Shown here one piece after another: positions 23,401 to 35,084 of a DNA stretch of 64,000 nt. The notes under the pieces were generated by a model. It searched no databases, was not told where the DNA came from, and saw only the letters and a program-made list of their open reading frames with translations. Source of the DNA: Parasponia andersonii (lineage: Eukaryota; Streptophyta; Magnoliopsida; Rosales; Cannabaceae). The stretch covers positions 267,422-331,421 of the forward strand of contig JXTB01000480.1 in the NCBI GenBank assembly GCA_002914805.1, read 5' to 3'. A program made the position numbers and the translations under genes. Every line of letters starts with the position of its first letter. Position 1 is the stretch's first letter.

Positions 23401-26400
23401 AACCATTTCCAATCAAATGAAGAGAAATAGTGAGAAACTAGAAAATGTTACGATCATGAAAAAGATTCTTCGATTGTTAGATATAAAATTTGAGAATATT
23501 GTTACTATCATTGAAGAAATTAAAGATTTAGGAGCCATGATGATAGAACAACTCTCGAGTTCCTTGCAAGTCCACGAAGAAAAGAAAAAGAAGAGGCAAA
23601 TTTTGAATGAGCAGCTCCTCAAGGCTCAACTCTAAGAGAAAGAAGAAGATTTTGGCAATGGAAGAGGACGTGGAAGAAGCCGTGTCCAAGGAAGAGATCG
23701 TAGATGTAGAAGAGGATGCTTCAACAACAATTATGAAAATGAAGATAGAAGAGAAAGCTCGACAAGATATCGTAGAAGAGATAATCCATGGTGTTGGCAT
23801 GGCAAGTCCCAAATCAAGTGTCACAATTGTCAGAGATATGGTCAGTACGCTTCAGAATGTAGAGCTCCAAAGAAAGTGTAAGAGAAAGCCAACTATGCTG
23901 AAGATATATGATAAGAGGAAGATATATTGTTGTTAGCATGCAAAGAGACCAATAGGTGCCAAGAAAATATATGGTACCTTGACAACAGAACAAGCAATCA
24001 TATGTGTGGAAGAATAGATATGTTCATAGAATTTGACGAGTCGGAAACTGAGAATATTTCATTTAGAGATGATTCTAAGGCAGCAGTAAAGGGCAAAGGT
24101 AAAGTTCTCATATGCTTGAGAAATGGAGAACATTAGTTTATTCTAAATGTTTACTATGTTCCTAATATGAAGAATAATATCTTGAGTTTTAGCTAACTCT
24201 TAGAGAAAGGTAATGATATTTACATGAAAGAAACTAGTCTTTCTTTAAGAGACAATAGAAACAAATTAGTCACTAAAGTGCCAATAACAAGAAACAGAAT
24301 GTTACTGTTATACATTCAAAATTTTGTAGCAAAGTGCATAAAGGCTTGTGACAAAAATTCATCATGACTTTAGCACTTAAGGTTTGGACATCTTAATTTT
24401 AGCAGTCTAGAATTATTAGCAAAGAAAAAGATGGTATTAAGTCTACCTTTCATCAGTCAACCAGACCAATTATGTGAAGAATGCTTATTGGGAATGCAAT
24501 TTAGAAGAAATTTTCCAAGAGAATCAAGTTCCTGAGCCCAAAAACTGCTTGAGCTCATACATATCGACATGTTGGTCTAATAAGATCAAACTCTCTCGGT
24601 AAGAGTAACTACTTTCTCCTCTTTATCGATGATTTTTCAAGAAAGACCTGGGTATATTTCTTGAAGGAGAAATCAGAAGTATTCGAAAAATTCAAGAGGT
24701 TTAAGGTATTTGTTAAAAAGGAAAGTGGTCGAAGTATCAAGGCAATGAGATCTGATAGAGAAGGAGAATTCATATCCCACGAGTTTCAGAAGTATTATGA
24801 AGATAACAGCATCCGCCGTCCTTTAACAGTACTAAGATCTCCCTAACAAAATGGTGTCGTAGAAAGGAAGAATATAATAATCTTTGACATCGCCAGAAGC
24901 ATACTCAAGAGCAAAGGAATGCCAAAAGAGATTTGAACTGAAACTGTAGCTTATGCAGTATATCTATCAAATTACTCTCTAACAAGAAGTATATGGAGAA
25001 AGATGCCACAAGAAACTTAGAGCAAAAGAAAACCTAGAATTTCTTATTTAAGAGTGTTTGGAAGCATAGCTTACTGTTACGACCCTAGTCTTAAACTAAA
25101 CAATTGTGCGGCACTTAGCACAGTCCGTCGTACTAAGTCTACCTATCAATACTTAAGAAAGAGACTTAGAGTAAGCTATGAGACAAAGTGATAAGGATAA
25201 AAGAGAGTTTGAGTGAATGAAAGTTTTGTATTACTCTTAGAATGCTTACAACTCTCATAAATAGAACTTGTGTATAAATGAACTCAAAGGGTCCTTTATA
25301 TAGACAAAGCCAAAACTAACTAAGGGTTATGATCATGCCAAGTGACATGATCTTACAAAGGGTCTAGAATATTCTCAAATAAAGTATAATATCCACAAAG
25401 ATATTTACATAGAGAAATCTAGAACAAGTATGACCTAGATCCTTCTAGGAGGTTCATCCACCATCTTAGTTCTTCCAAGTCATTCTAGGAGCTTATAGGA
25501 CTGTCTCAACCCATCTAGCAATATGTGGCCTTGTCTAGATCCTTCTAGGACTTAGTAGTGCCATTTAGGGTCTTCTAGCATAGCCACTACCTCTCTTGAA
25601 TATTCTAGAAGTATCCACCATATTCTAGGGTCTTCCTATTTCCTTTTGGGTGAGTAGTATATATATAGAGGATCTTAGAGCTATGAGTAACAACATTTAG
25701 ATTTTGGAGAGCCAAATGAGCGGGGCATAAAACTCTCTCCTACATAAGTTCACGACGTCCCCGTCACGCCATCGACTTTGAACTGCTCGATATGGTTTTT
25801 GAATTGCCATAAAACATCCTCATACTCCCAGCTAGCCTTGGCCTCAGGCAAATTCTTTCATTTCACTAAGTATTCTTGATAATTAGGCACACCACGTCGG
25901 CAGATCAAGCGATCGGCCAGAATATACTCCAGTTCTTTATCAAAAGAGTTTACCACCACAGTAGGAGTCCTTTTGGACTCACCCCTTAAAGAATCTTCCT
26001 CATCTCCATGGTAGGGTTTTAGCATGCTAATATGAAAGACAGAGAATGACAGTGAGTTGAAGCTTATAGGAGACTTTACCGACATATTTGAGCACTAGAA
26101 ATGGACATTTGTACTTGCGCACCAGCCCTTTATGCACATTTTTTAAGGTTTTGAATTGTTGAGGCAGTAGCTTAACAAGAACTAAATTCCCCTCTTAGTA
26201 CTTAAGATGCCTCCTCTTTTTGTCGGTCCATTTCTTCATTCTTTTAGAACCTTTATACAAGTAGGCCCTAACAAACTCCACTTGTTCATACTATGCCTTA
26301 ACAAACTTGAATGCCACAGGGCTCTTCCCACCGTAATTTGCTACTAAGGTATGTGGAGTCATAGGTTATTGACCCATGACTAACTCGAAGAGATTCTCAC

Positions 26401-29400
26401 CCGTAGACTTGCTCCTTTGGAGGTTGAAGGAGAATTGGGCTACATCAAGTAATTTTGCCTAATCTTTTTGGTTAGTACTCGCAAAGTGCTTCAAGTATAG
26501 CTCCAATAAGGTATTCATCCTTTCTGTCTAGCTATCACATTGGGGGTAAATCTAGTCGAAAAGTTTCAGTCTGAATCTATCAACTTGAACAATTCTATAC
26601 AAAACCTTCCAGTGAAACGGGGATCAAGATCAATTACGATATCTGACGGAACTTCCCCAACGCCTCATAACATGCTTCATAAAGAGTCGCGAGGTCTTAT
26701 CGGTGGGACAATCAAGTGAAGCAGGTATGAAGGTGACATACTTGCTGAAGTGATCAACCACAACTATAATGCTGCCAAAGCCCTCCGACTTAGGCAGACT
26801 AGTGATAAAATCTATGGAAACACTCTCCCACGGCCTCTCAAGAATAAAGAGAGGTACCAACAATCCGTTTAGTGATTGTTATTCTACCTTGTCCTGTTGG
26901 TTCATAGTTTAAGTTTGCACATAGGCCTCGACATCATCTCTCAATTTAGAGCACTAGTAGATAGCTTTGATAAGAGTAAGAGTGCGTTTTTGACCTAGGT
27001 GACTCGCCCATAAAGAATCATAGCACTCTTTAATAATTCTTTTCTTAAGTTCCCCCACTTAGGAATATAGAGTCGATTGCCTTTGGTATAGAGAAGTCTG
27101 TTGCTTAGCCAAAAGCATCTCGTCTTTCCTTCTTTTAATAGGGGCAACATGCTCTTTGCAAGAACATCGTGTTTTAGCCCTTTTTCGATTTTGTCTATCA
27201 AGGTGCTATCAGTCCTGCTTAAGACAGCCAGTTCTGCCCTTTTTCTTAGGGCATCCGCTACCACATTACCCTTTCCAGGCTTGTATTCAAGCTTGTAGTT
27301 GAATTCTGCCAAGAAGTCTTGCCACCGAGCTTGCTTAAGAGTCAGCTTTTTCTGAGTTTGAAAGTAACTTGTGGCTATATTGTCGGTCATAATCGTGAAG
27401 TGAGTGCTCAACAAGTAGTTCCCCCATACACTTAGGCAATAGATGATAGCAGTCATCTCTTCTTCTTGCACCATGTAGCGTCTCTCGGTGTCATTAAGCT
27501 TGTAACTTTCATAAGTAATGGGATGCCCTTCTTGCATAGTACTCCATCAATAGCAAAGTCAGAAACATTCATATGAAGCTCATATGCCTTAGAGTGGTCA
27601 AACAAACTGAGAATAGACTCTTCGTTTACCGCCATCTTCAAGTCTTCGAATGAGACTTGACACTTAGGTGTCCACTCTCAAGACTTGTCCTTCTTGAGTA
27701 GGTTAGTAAGTGGTGCAGCTCTTACTGAATAGGACTGGATGAACCGCCTATAGTAGTTCACAAGTTTGAGGAAAAATCTCAATTCTGGCACCTTAGTACG
27801 AGGTTCTCACTCTTAGATGGCTTGCACCTTGGCTTCATCCATCATAAGTTTCCTATCCTTTATCTTATGTCCTAGGAACATCACTTCCTCTCGAGTGAAG
27901 GAGCACTTCTCATTCTTGATGAATAGTTGATTCTCTTTCAAGACCTCAAAAACCTTCCTTAAATATTCTAGGTACTTTTCTATGGTCTTGCTATAAATGA
28001 CTATATCATCAAGATAGACTACCACAAACCAATCGAGGTAGGGATGGAATAGCTTATTCATGAGTGTGCAAAGGATACAGTTAAAGACCCGACATCGACT
28101 ATGATGAGGTATTTTCTCCTATCGCTCGTCTAGAAATGTTATGATTGATCATCTCCTTAGATGCTCAAAATAAATGAAAAATTCATCAAATAGATGTCAA
28201 GTCTACTTTCTTAAATGGAGTCCTTAAGAAGTGTATATATAGAAAGCATCTGGATATGAGATTGAAAGATGAGAAGATAAGGTTCTAAAGTTGAAGAAGG
28301 TCATTTACGGGTTAAAGTAAGCATCGAGAGTATGGATTAGTCACGTCGACAAGTACTTCCAAGATAACAATTTTATTAAATATCCTTATGAGCATATGTT
28401 GTACATCAAAGTGAAAGACAGAGATATCTTGATTGTGTACCTCTATGTCGATGATTTAATTTTCACGGGAAGTAATCTATCCATATTTGAAGAGTTTAAA
28501 AAAGAAATGACAAAGAAGTTCGAGATGACTGACATCGGATTCATGTTTTACTATATTGGCATAGAAGTGAAGCAAAAAGAAGATAAAATTTTTATTTCAC
28601 AAGAAGGTTATGCCAAGGAGATCACTAACAAGTTCAAGATGAATGATTGTTAGGCTGTCAATATACCAATCGAATGTGGAGTCAAACTATCAAAGTATGA
28701 CGAAAGAGAAAAGTTGGATCCAACACTTTACAAGAGCTTAGTTAGAAGTTTACGCTATCTAACTTGCACAAAGCTTGACATTCTCTATGCTGTGGGCCTC
28801 ATCAGTCGTTACATGGAATCTCCAACAACCACTCATTTAAAAGTTGTCAAAAGAATCCTTCGACATAGTAAAGGTACAACTAATTTTGGCTTACGATAGT
28901 CATCATTTAACAACTATTATCTTGTGGGTTATAGTGACAGTGATTGGAGTAGAGACTTAGATGATCGAAAAAGTACAAGTGGTTTTATATTCTTCATGGG
29001 AGATACTGCTTTCACATAGATATCTAAGAAGCAACCAATCGTCATACTTTCAAGTTGTAAAGCAGAGTATATTGCAGGTACATCATGTATTTGCCATGCA
29101 ATTTGACTAAGAAACTTATTGAAGGAACTATGCATTCCACAGAATGAACCCACTGAGATCTATATTGACTATAAATCAGCAATTGCTTTAGCAAAGAATC
29201 TTGTCTTTCGTGATAGAAACAAGCACATCGATACCCATTACCATTATATAAGAGAATGTGTTGCAAGAAAGGATGTACAACTTAAGTATGTGAAGACTCA
29301 AGACCAAGTAGTAGATATTTTCACCAAACCACTCAGATATGAAGATTTTCTTAAGTTAAGAAATTTACTAGGTATCACAAATCAAGTTTAAGGGAAGGGG

Positions 29401-30902
29401 TGTTAGAACATAAACTTATTTGCGACTCATTAGGTCATAGATAAGTAGTATAGTTATTTGGGCTTGTATTATGAGTTGGACTTATTTTGGAGTGTGTATC
29501 TAATAGTCTATAGTTTAATATCCTAATTTCTAGAGTATTCTTGTATTTACTAGATAGTATAATTAATTAAGTTGTTGAAATTTAGAATTACCCTTGGAGT
29601 AGTATAAATAGAACGTTCATCCCTCCATTTTGTATCAAGCCAGAGACAAACAATTCCAATAATAATACAAGTTTTTCTCTTCCACTAAAATTTTTTTCTA
29701 ACTTCTTCCTTAGTCTTTATATTCTTTTTAGCCTTAAAAATCTCTGATTTTTATGAGAGGTGTCTCTATAAATTGTCCTAAGAATGTCACATAATTTTAC
29801 AAATAGAAAAGCCACCTTTAAACCTTCACCGTTGTGTTAAAGACAAATACAAAGGGTTTTATAGCATTCTACTGATAATGTTTTTTAACAAAATTATTCT
29901 GAGTATTTTTATTTTTTGAAAGGGAAATTTATTCCGAATAATTAATGTAATCTAACGGCACTTATTTTCTGCTTACGCGGACGTATAAGGCATAACATTT
30001 CGAGAGACTCGCTCACTGCTCTCACGTCTCATTTATAAAATTATAAATGCAAGAAAATAAAACATACCGGGACGAGGGATACATAATCCGGTTGTTACCC
30101 CGTCGCGGCAAAAGCAGCGGAAGTACTGATCAGACGTAGAGCTGTCATAGCCGCATATTCCACCCGAATCCTCGCATTCTTTACATACCTCTGACTCAGA
30201 GTAGATTACTTCAAATCCTTCACTCAAAGCCCGACCAACTTCCTCCATTCCGTCGTCGCCAGAGCTCAAGCTCTTGTCAAGAGCATCCGGGAAAATCGGG
30301 ACCCAAATGACCTCACTACATGACCCTGGCCGGAGATTCGGCTCCACAGACTCCAAAAGAGAATCGTTCGCGTAGAAAACAGTTCCCGATTTCTCGGGGC
30401 AGGAAAATTTATAAGGGAAATACGCAGCTTCCGGCGTTTTACAACCATAGAACAGAGTGAGGTTTTTCACAGTTGAAGCGAAATGGACGTCTAGACCGTA
30501 TTGAAGGTACCTCGAAGTGGTGGTGTTCACGTTCTGTACTTGGCGAGAACAAGGACCATCCAACATATCGAATCTCGCGACTCTTAACGTGTTGTTTCGA
30601 TCCGAATATTTGAAACTGAGTATGCTGTACTGGCCATTCTCGACTCTGAAAACAGAGTGGTTACCTGAGTGGCAAGTAACATGGAAGTCCGGGTGGCCGC
30701 AGTGCTGGGGCTGGTCGCCTCCCCAGAAGGGGTATGAAAGATTTCTTAGTTCGCCGCACTCATACCCACGGCTGCACTCTCTGAATCTATCATCGTCTTC
30801 TTCGCCTCGAGACGAGGGGAAAGTAGTAGTGGAGCAAACTAAGAAGATCGAGATGATGGTGATGAGGAGGGATTTTAGGGAGAGATCAGATGAGTCTTCC
30901 AT
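20490..30902 (-). CDS. LRK10L: LRK10L2-type receptor-like kinase, three exons, retrotransposon in intron 1
   Basis: Exon 1 is 30902-30068, exon 2 is 21881-21852 and exon 3 is 21628-20490. All junctions are GT-AG and phase 1, and the sum is 2004 nt, or 667 residues plus stop. Residues 1-33 are a signal peptide. About 39-270 are the GUB_WAK and WAK_assoc_C ectodomain (C-x-[31 protein letters not shown]). Exon 2 gives [10 protein letters not shown]. The membrane segment is about 290-311. The kinase has the loop G-K-G-G-Y-G-E-V (about 361), AVK lysine (about 382), [12 protein letters not shown] (about 479) and DFGLAK (about 499). HFD in place of HRD makes it non-RD, usual for this subfamily and often linked to immune receptors. 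Intron 1 is 8186 bp because Copia-A sits in it; without it about 555 bp remain. Expression is unknown, but no coding lesion is seen. Confidence 0.85.
22126..22130. repeat. Target-site duplication of Copia-A, left copy
   Basis: GAGGT directly precedes the left LTR; the same pentamer follows the right LTR at 29757-29761. Confidence 0.8.
22131..22498 (+). repeat. 5' LTR of Copia-A
   Basis: It aligns with 29401-29756 (shared TTTACTAGATAGTATAATTA and the end region CTTTTCTCTTCCACTAAAA-like), with many differences that suggest an old insertion. Confidence 0.88.
22501..22512 (+). other. Primer-binding site of Copia-A (initiator tRNA-Met type)
   Basis: TGGTATCAGAGC, the standard plant primer site complementary to the initiator tRNA 3' end, lies two bases after the LTR. 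Confidence 0.9.
23041..23900 (+). pseudogene. Copia-A gag relic
   Basis: Frames at 23057-23281 and 23357-23635 are UBN2-type gag (HDTWDIVE at the start). They are followed, in another frame near 23812-23875, by a zinc-knuckle C-H-N-C-x4-Q-x4-C in which Gln replaces the metal-binding His. Stops and shifts break it. Confidence 0.78.
23927..25076 (+). pseudogene. Copia-A protease, pre-integrase and integrase relic
   Basis: The protease site is degraded (L-D-N-R-T-S-N-H-M where LDTGASNHM-like is usual). The pre-integrase finger is near 24370-24490 (L-x-F-G-H-L-N, C-E-E-C). The integrase core follows ([20 protein letters not shown]; then Q-N-G-V-V-E-R after a stop). The frame is cut at about 25076 within V-F-G-S-I-A-Y by the inserted LTR. 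Confidence 0.82.
25077..25692 (-). repeat. 3' LTR of the nested chromovirus
   Basis: It begins TGTTACGACCC and ends GAGTAACAACA in plus orientation, giving TG..CA ends with a short inverted repeat. It starts exactly where Copia integrase breaks off. No partner LTR remains. Confidence 0.75.
25740..26085 (-). pseudogene. Chromovirus integrase tail with chromodomain
   Basis: The frame shows the [10 protein letters not shown] integrase tail, then E-Y-I-L-A-D-R and [13 protein letters not shown] stop replaces the Trp of V-K-W, and A-S-W-E follows. This is a chromodomain, which in living chromoviruses guides integration to heterochromatin. Confidence 0.8.
26630..27537 (-). pseudogene. Chromovirus RNase H and integrase core relic
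   Basis: 27537-26995 holds RNase H ([25 protein letters not shown]). 26863-26630 holds the integrase core ([18 protein letters not shown]). Stops separate them. Confidence 0.82.
27640..28061 (-). pseudogene. Chromovirus reverse transcriptase, C-terminal half
   Basis: It begins at [10 protein letters not shown] and carries the catalytic box [12 protein letters not shown], then K-C-S-F and F-L-G-H-K-I. The upstream half, including the M-P-F-G-L-T-N region, is missing at the junction. Confidence 0.85.
28078..29391 (+). pseudogene. Copia-A reverse transcriptase and RNase H relic
   Basis: It resumes with [15 protein letters not shown]. The [11 protein letters not shown] block follows, then the catalytic [10 protein letters not shown] at about 28440, and RNase H with the final V-D-I-F-T-K-P-L before 29391. 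Several stops interrupt it. Confidence 0.88.
29391..29400 (+). other. Polypurine tract of Copia-A
   Basis: AGGGAAGGGG sits immediately before the TGTTAG start of the right LTR. Confidence 0.8.
29401..29756 (+). repeat. 3' LTR of Copia-A
   Basis: Partner of 22131-22498; followed by GAGGT at 29757-29761. Confidence 0.88.
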
Positions 30903-30984
30903 AATGTGTAGATGAGGAAGATGTTAGTGCAATGGCTAGGTCGCTAGCTTGAGGGAGAGAGAGAGAGAGGAAGAGGGGAAGATA

Positions 30985-31010
30985 TCTGTTGACTTGTATA
31001 ATTAAGAGTC
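30985..31010 (-). promoter_or_regulatory. W-box-bearing promoter segment of the LRK10L2-type gene
   Basis: TTGACT at 30989-30994 (W-box core) lies in a stretch shared with 5797-5812 upstream of the duplicate exon. It is about 90 bp upstream of the start codon. A CT-rich leader (GA-rich on the plus strand, about 30953-30978) lies between. Confidence 0.45.
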
Positions 31011-32970
31011 TTCCATACTCGTGGCCCGCGTTTGTAGACTCTACTCTTAGTCTTGAAATTGACCTCCAACTATTTCAATTATTGAACATTTTTGTGAGTC
31101 AAATATATGCTTTTTAAACGCATCAAACATTACTCACTACAATTAATGCTACCCCCCTTTTTTTTCACTACAATTTTGTGTAATATAAAGCTACTTTTTT
31201 TTTTTTTTCCCCCGGCTACCTCTCATTTTACTAATTATTAAATAATAGAGATAACTATGTATAAAATGATATAAATGGACATAACTAATATGAAAGATTT
31301 AAATTGTTGACACAAATAGACATGAATTATATTAAAGATTTAAGTTTTGGTTTTAAAATAAAGTTTTTCTCCTCATAAATCCCCTTAAACACAACTGATA
31401 AGAAAATCATTAAAAAAAATTTATTGCGCAATCAATTTATTTTTAGGTGAATAAAGTTTTTATAGTCATAGAAAAAAATATTGTAAATTCCTAATTGCAG
31501 CTATATCTCTCAAAAATTCTAAACAATAATTCAAGAACTCTAACTCTATTCTTAGCTTTTAAGAATCCTAAAAAATATTCTAAGAGCAATAATTTTCTTC
31601 TCTATTTCTTACGAACCCAGAAAAATACTCAAGAATTGTATAAAATAATTCAAGAAATTATATCTCTCCACCATTCTTAAAAATTCTAAAAAATTAATTT
31701 AAGAACTATATCTTTCTTGGAGAAATATAAAATGATTAGTATTTCAAATCTCAAAAGTTTGGTCCTTTTATCTTGATTATAAAATGAGATTTTATTAAGA
31801 AAACAAAAGGTTGACGAAGATAAAAAATGATGATTGAGACAATTTTACAGCTAATTCATGAGAAAAGAAATTTTGCTTGATTTTTTTCTTTTTTTTAAAA
31901 AAAATATTTTTTTATTGGTGGCCAATTTTGGAATTAAGAAAGATTAAAAAGGGATGTATTAGGAAAATGCTCAAATTTTAAATAAGATTGGGAAAAGAAA
32001 AAAAGATGGGTGATAATAGAACCACCCATTTAATATTCATTATACTATTGAGTTGCTCACTTTTAAGTCGGATATCATTTTTATATTGATAAATATTACT
32101 AAATAGCTGTGAAAATTATATTTAAGTTTAATTTATTTATCTTCTATAATAGCATGGGTATTTGATCCTATCTTACGGTAAGGGAAAAGTACACCTCTTT
32201 TTTCTAAGTGTTCCCATGTACATAATCACAAATGTCAAAAGCAAAAATGTATCCGTTGCCATTTTGATCTAATAATTATTTGTATTTTACTTTTTGATTC
32301 CAATGTCCTAGTTCTTTTTTTCTTTTTTTTTTTTTACATTAGAATGGCCTATTAGTCTAGGTTTTAAAAAACGGCCACGCTTGTATTTGAATAAACCATT
32401 CCAAAACTAAGTCCAAAATGGTCTAACCCAACATCTTCCATAGTAACACTTGGATAGTTACCCATTATTAATCATATCACATCTGATAGCAGAGTTACCT
32501 CCTCTCTTCCTCAGCTCGTCTCTCTCTTGCCCCAACCCACCCACCCACCTACCGAACTTAGTTTTGACTTCCTCTCCTCTTCAGACAGTGGTGATTTGAG
32601 CTCTAACGGTGACACCTTTTTTTTTTTTTTTTTGAATGATGGCGTGGAGATGATATGCGATCATGGGTTCCTTTGAGTCACACCCAACAAAAGTGCCCTC
32701 ATTGTGGTAGAATTGACCCTCGTCGGTACAATCCAGCCGCTGCTATTTCCTCCATCGACTATTGTCAATCTACTTCGTTTGAACAAAGATTAATGCTTAA
32801 TTAATGACGTCTAAATTTTTGAATTTGATATTATTCTTATATTGGTTACCGATGCTATTGGAGAACTTTATATATCTTAAAAAACCTTCTTGTTGTTTTA
32901 GGGATAAATCCGTTCTTACTTTTCCAGTCCATTTTGCCTTGACTAGTCTTTATTTTCATTTTCTTATCTT

Positions 32971-33034
32971 TGATATTAATGCCACAATTGATAACTAGTT
33001 GTTGATATTAATGCCACAATTGATAACTAGTTGT
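32971..33034 (+). repeat. 32-bp exact tandem duplication
   Basis: TGATATTAATGCCACAATTG followed by ATAACTAGTTGT is repeated exactly at 32971 and 33003. Confidence 0.95.
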
Positions 33035-33224
33035 TCTCCATTGTGAATGAATGCAACATCTCCATTGACTTTTACATTTGATGAATCTGATGGATGATTT
33101 CTATTAAATGCACATAACTTTTCTTTAACTTCTTAAAGCAGTTTAGGATTTATTGATTCAGTCGAGCTAGTCTAATAAAATTTTAATTTGTCTAAACTCT
33201 GATGCTATATCTTGATTCATTGCC

Positions 33225-33345
33225 TCAATTGTTGTGGCTGCAAGGAGGAGCCTTGCCAGAATTGCTTAACCATGCCATCTTGTTGAAAAGAGTGAGGGTC
33301 GTGAATTTGATTCTCTTGTATATTTCCTCATCAGTCATCAACAAT
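33225..33345 (+). mobile_element. Possible SINE relic
   Basis: GGTCGTGAATTTGATTCTC near 33297 resembles the B-box region of plant tRNA-derived SINEs, but the expected A-box is not convincing. Very tentative. Confidence 0.25.
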
Positions 33346-33954
33346 CTTGCAGTAGAACTAAATAATAAACAAACTTCTAATTTATGAATTGCTTTCTTTT
33401 TTATTCTTGCTTTGATACACATGAGAGTAGTTTCCTATACTTTTTAGCCACCATGGTGCTTAATTAAGACCGAAAATCTTAATAAATAGGTGATGGACGT
33501 ATCTTTAAAGAATTATCAGATTAACAGATATGTGAATGTTTCTTCTTGGTTAGATGTTTTATGTATACCTTCCCTGTTATCTATCATTGTTTACATATAT
33601 TAACTTGAGAAGGATGGTGTTTAAAAGCAAGATTTCATAATCTTAAGGTGATAATAAACGGCTTGATTTGTTTTGTTGGCATTTCACTAGATAGAGATAA
33701 GAAAAAATGACTTTGCTATCAAGTTCTAAAAGGACATTATGGAATAATCAGCCTCGTTTATAAGGTTTATCCTGATGGGCATGTGGTGGTTGTCATGTTC
33801 TTTATCTTAGGGCGTGACAAAAACAGAGTGAATATTTAGTTGTACTGGGTTACAGGATTAAGCTTGAGATATTTTTTTTCTTGAATTCTTTGTAACTAAG
33901 AGAAGGGAAAAGCATTGCTGAGTGTGTAATTGATTCTCGCTAATAGTAGATTAC

Positions 33955-34020
33955 GTGTTGGTCCTGAAAGTGGATGTAGGCTCTAAATTTTGGAGCTGAA
34001 CCACTATAAGCTTTAATTGT
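33955..34020 (+). repeat. LTR-like relic sharing a motif with the Tat element LTR
   Basis: GTGGATGTAGGCTC, then GGAGCTGAACCACTATAA, matches in order and spacing GTGGACGTAAGCTC and GGGGCTGAACCACTATAA at about 60271-60311 in the LTR of the Gypsy element at the right edge. Confidence 0.5.
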
Positions 34021-34532
34021 CGTTTACGTCTTTGTTAGTCGTCGTTTCTAGTGTGTGGCGAAGTTCTTGTTCTGGGTTGCTAATCTTGGTTGAAAGATCA
34101 AGGCTGATTCTTAATAAATCTAAATCCAGATCATATCTACGAATAATACATCATATCTTTGTATTGAAAATTTTTTCAAGTGGCTAATATGTTTAAAAAA
34201 CAAATATTGTGAGATTATTTAAGCACTTATGCACTTGACTAGTTACCAAGTTAAAGTACTAATTCAAAAGTAAATATGAAACCACTTAACTGTGCATAAT
34301 CGAAAATCAGGCTGATACTAAGATTCAGTCTAAATTGAGAGTAATAAAGTCATAATTCAAGATTGCAAAACAGTTATTTAAGTGCTCCAAAGAGAACATT
34401 AATAAATAGGCATACCAACACAGAAAGAACACAGTGGACAAAATGTTTACAGTATGGTAACATTCTATGTTTTATATCAGTATCATAGTATCCATAAAAT
34501 AGTATCATAGTATCTGTTTATATATATATATA

Positions 34533-34715
34533 TGCTGGAGATCATGTGTATATTTTTTATTTAATGTATATTATGATCAAATCAGATTGTATTTTGCCTT
34601 AATTAGGCTAGAATTTGTTTCCTTTTTTGAGCAGTTGATTTCTTGTATTTAGAGAGGACGTCTAAGCCTCTAGAATGACATCTTGTATAAAAATATTTTC
34701 TTCCAAACACCTTCA
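34533..34715 (+). repeat. 5' LTR of Copia-C
   Basis: It matches the right LTR except for a deletion of roughly 40 bp after the first 35 bases. Confidence 0.85.
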
Positions 34716-35084
34716 CAGTATCAAAGACAAATCAACCTCCTTTAGACCATTTAGAACTTTGTTTTTCCTTTGTTTTCAGAACTAAAACAATGTATTTTTC
34801 GTCAATTTACAGTGCTGATTTAAGAACTTTGTTTTCCTCTATTTTTCAGAACCAAAACAGAGCGAAAATAGAACATTTCCATCAACTATTTTTTAGTATT
34901 ATCTTGTTGAATGTTCGTTGCTGTCCTCACTGTCTAAATCATTGTCTCAACCATTTTCAGCATTATCTTGAAGAATGTTTATTGGCTTCTGTCAAAATTT
35001 CATTATTTTTTCAACGTATCTTTTTTATCTGCTACCTTTCTTTCTCTCATCCATTCTTCGTCCTATCCAGTTTTTTTTTGAACC

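Larger units (their letters stand above)
25077..28070 (-). mobile_element. Nested chromovirus (Gypsy) fragment inside Copia-A
   Basis: A minus-strand Gypsy fragment holds RT (second half), RNase H, integrase, chromodomain and 3' LTR, in that order. The 5' LTR, gag, protease and first half of RT are absent. At 28060-28080 it meets Copia RT directly, so a deletion removed the 5' part of the Gypsy together with part of its host element. Confidence 0.87.
22131..29756 (+). mobile_element. Copia-A LTR retrotransposon with a nested chromovirus
   Basis: LTRs lie at 22131-22498 and 29401-29756. A TGGTATCAGAGC primer site follows the left LTR and AGGGAAGGGG precedes the right one. GAGGT flanks both sides. 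Copia sequence runs from gag to integrase (about 23041-25076), stops abruptly at a foreign LTR, and resumes inside reverse transcriptase at about 28078. Integrase C-terminus and the start of RT are missing. The element is inserted in intron 1 of the minus-strand LRK10L2-type gene, in the opposite orientation. Multiple stops show it is inactive. Confidence 0.92.
31011..34532. other. Gene-free spacer with minor repeats
   Basis: I see no supported coding frame. From about 31490 to 31720 there are imperfect repeats of an AATAATTCAAGAA-containing unit. Poly-T tracts occur at about 31195-31209, 31900 and 32620. A (TA)n tract precedes Copia-C at about 34519-34532. Confidence 0.5.
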
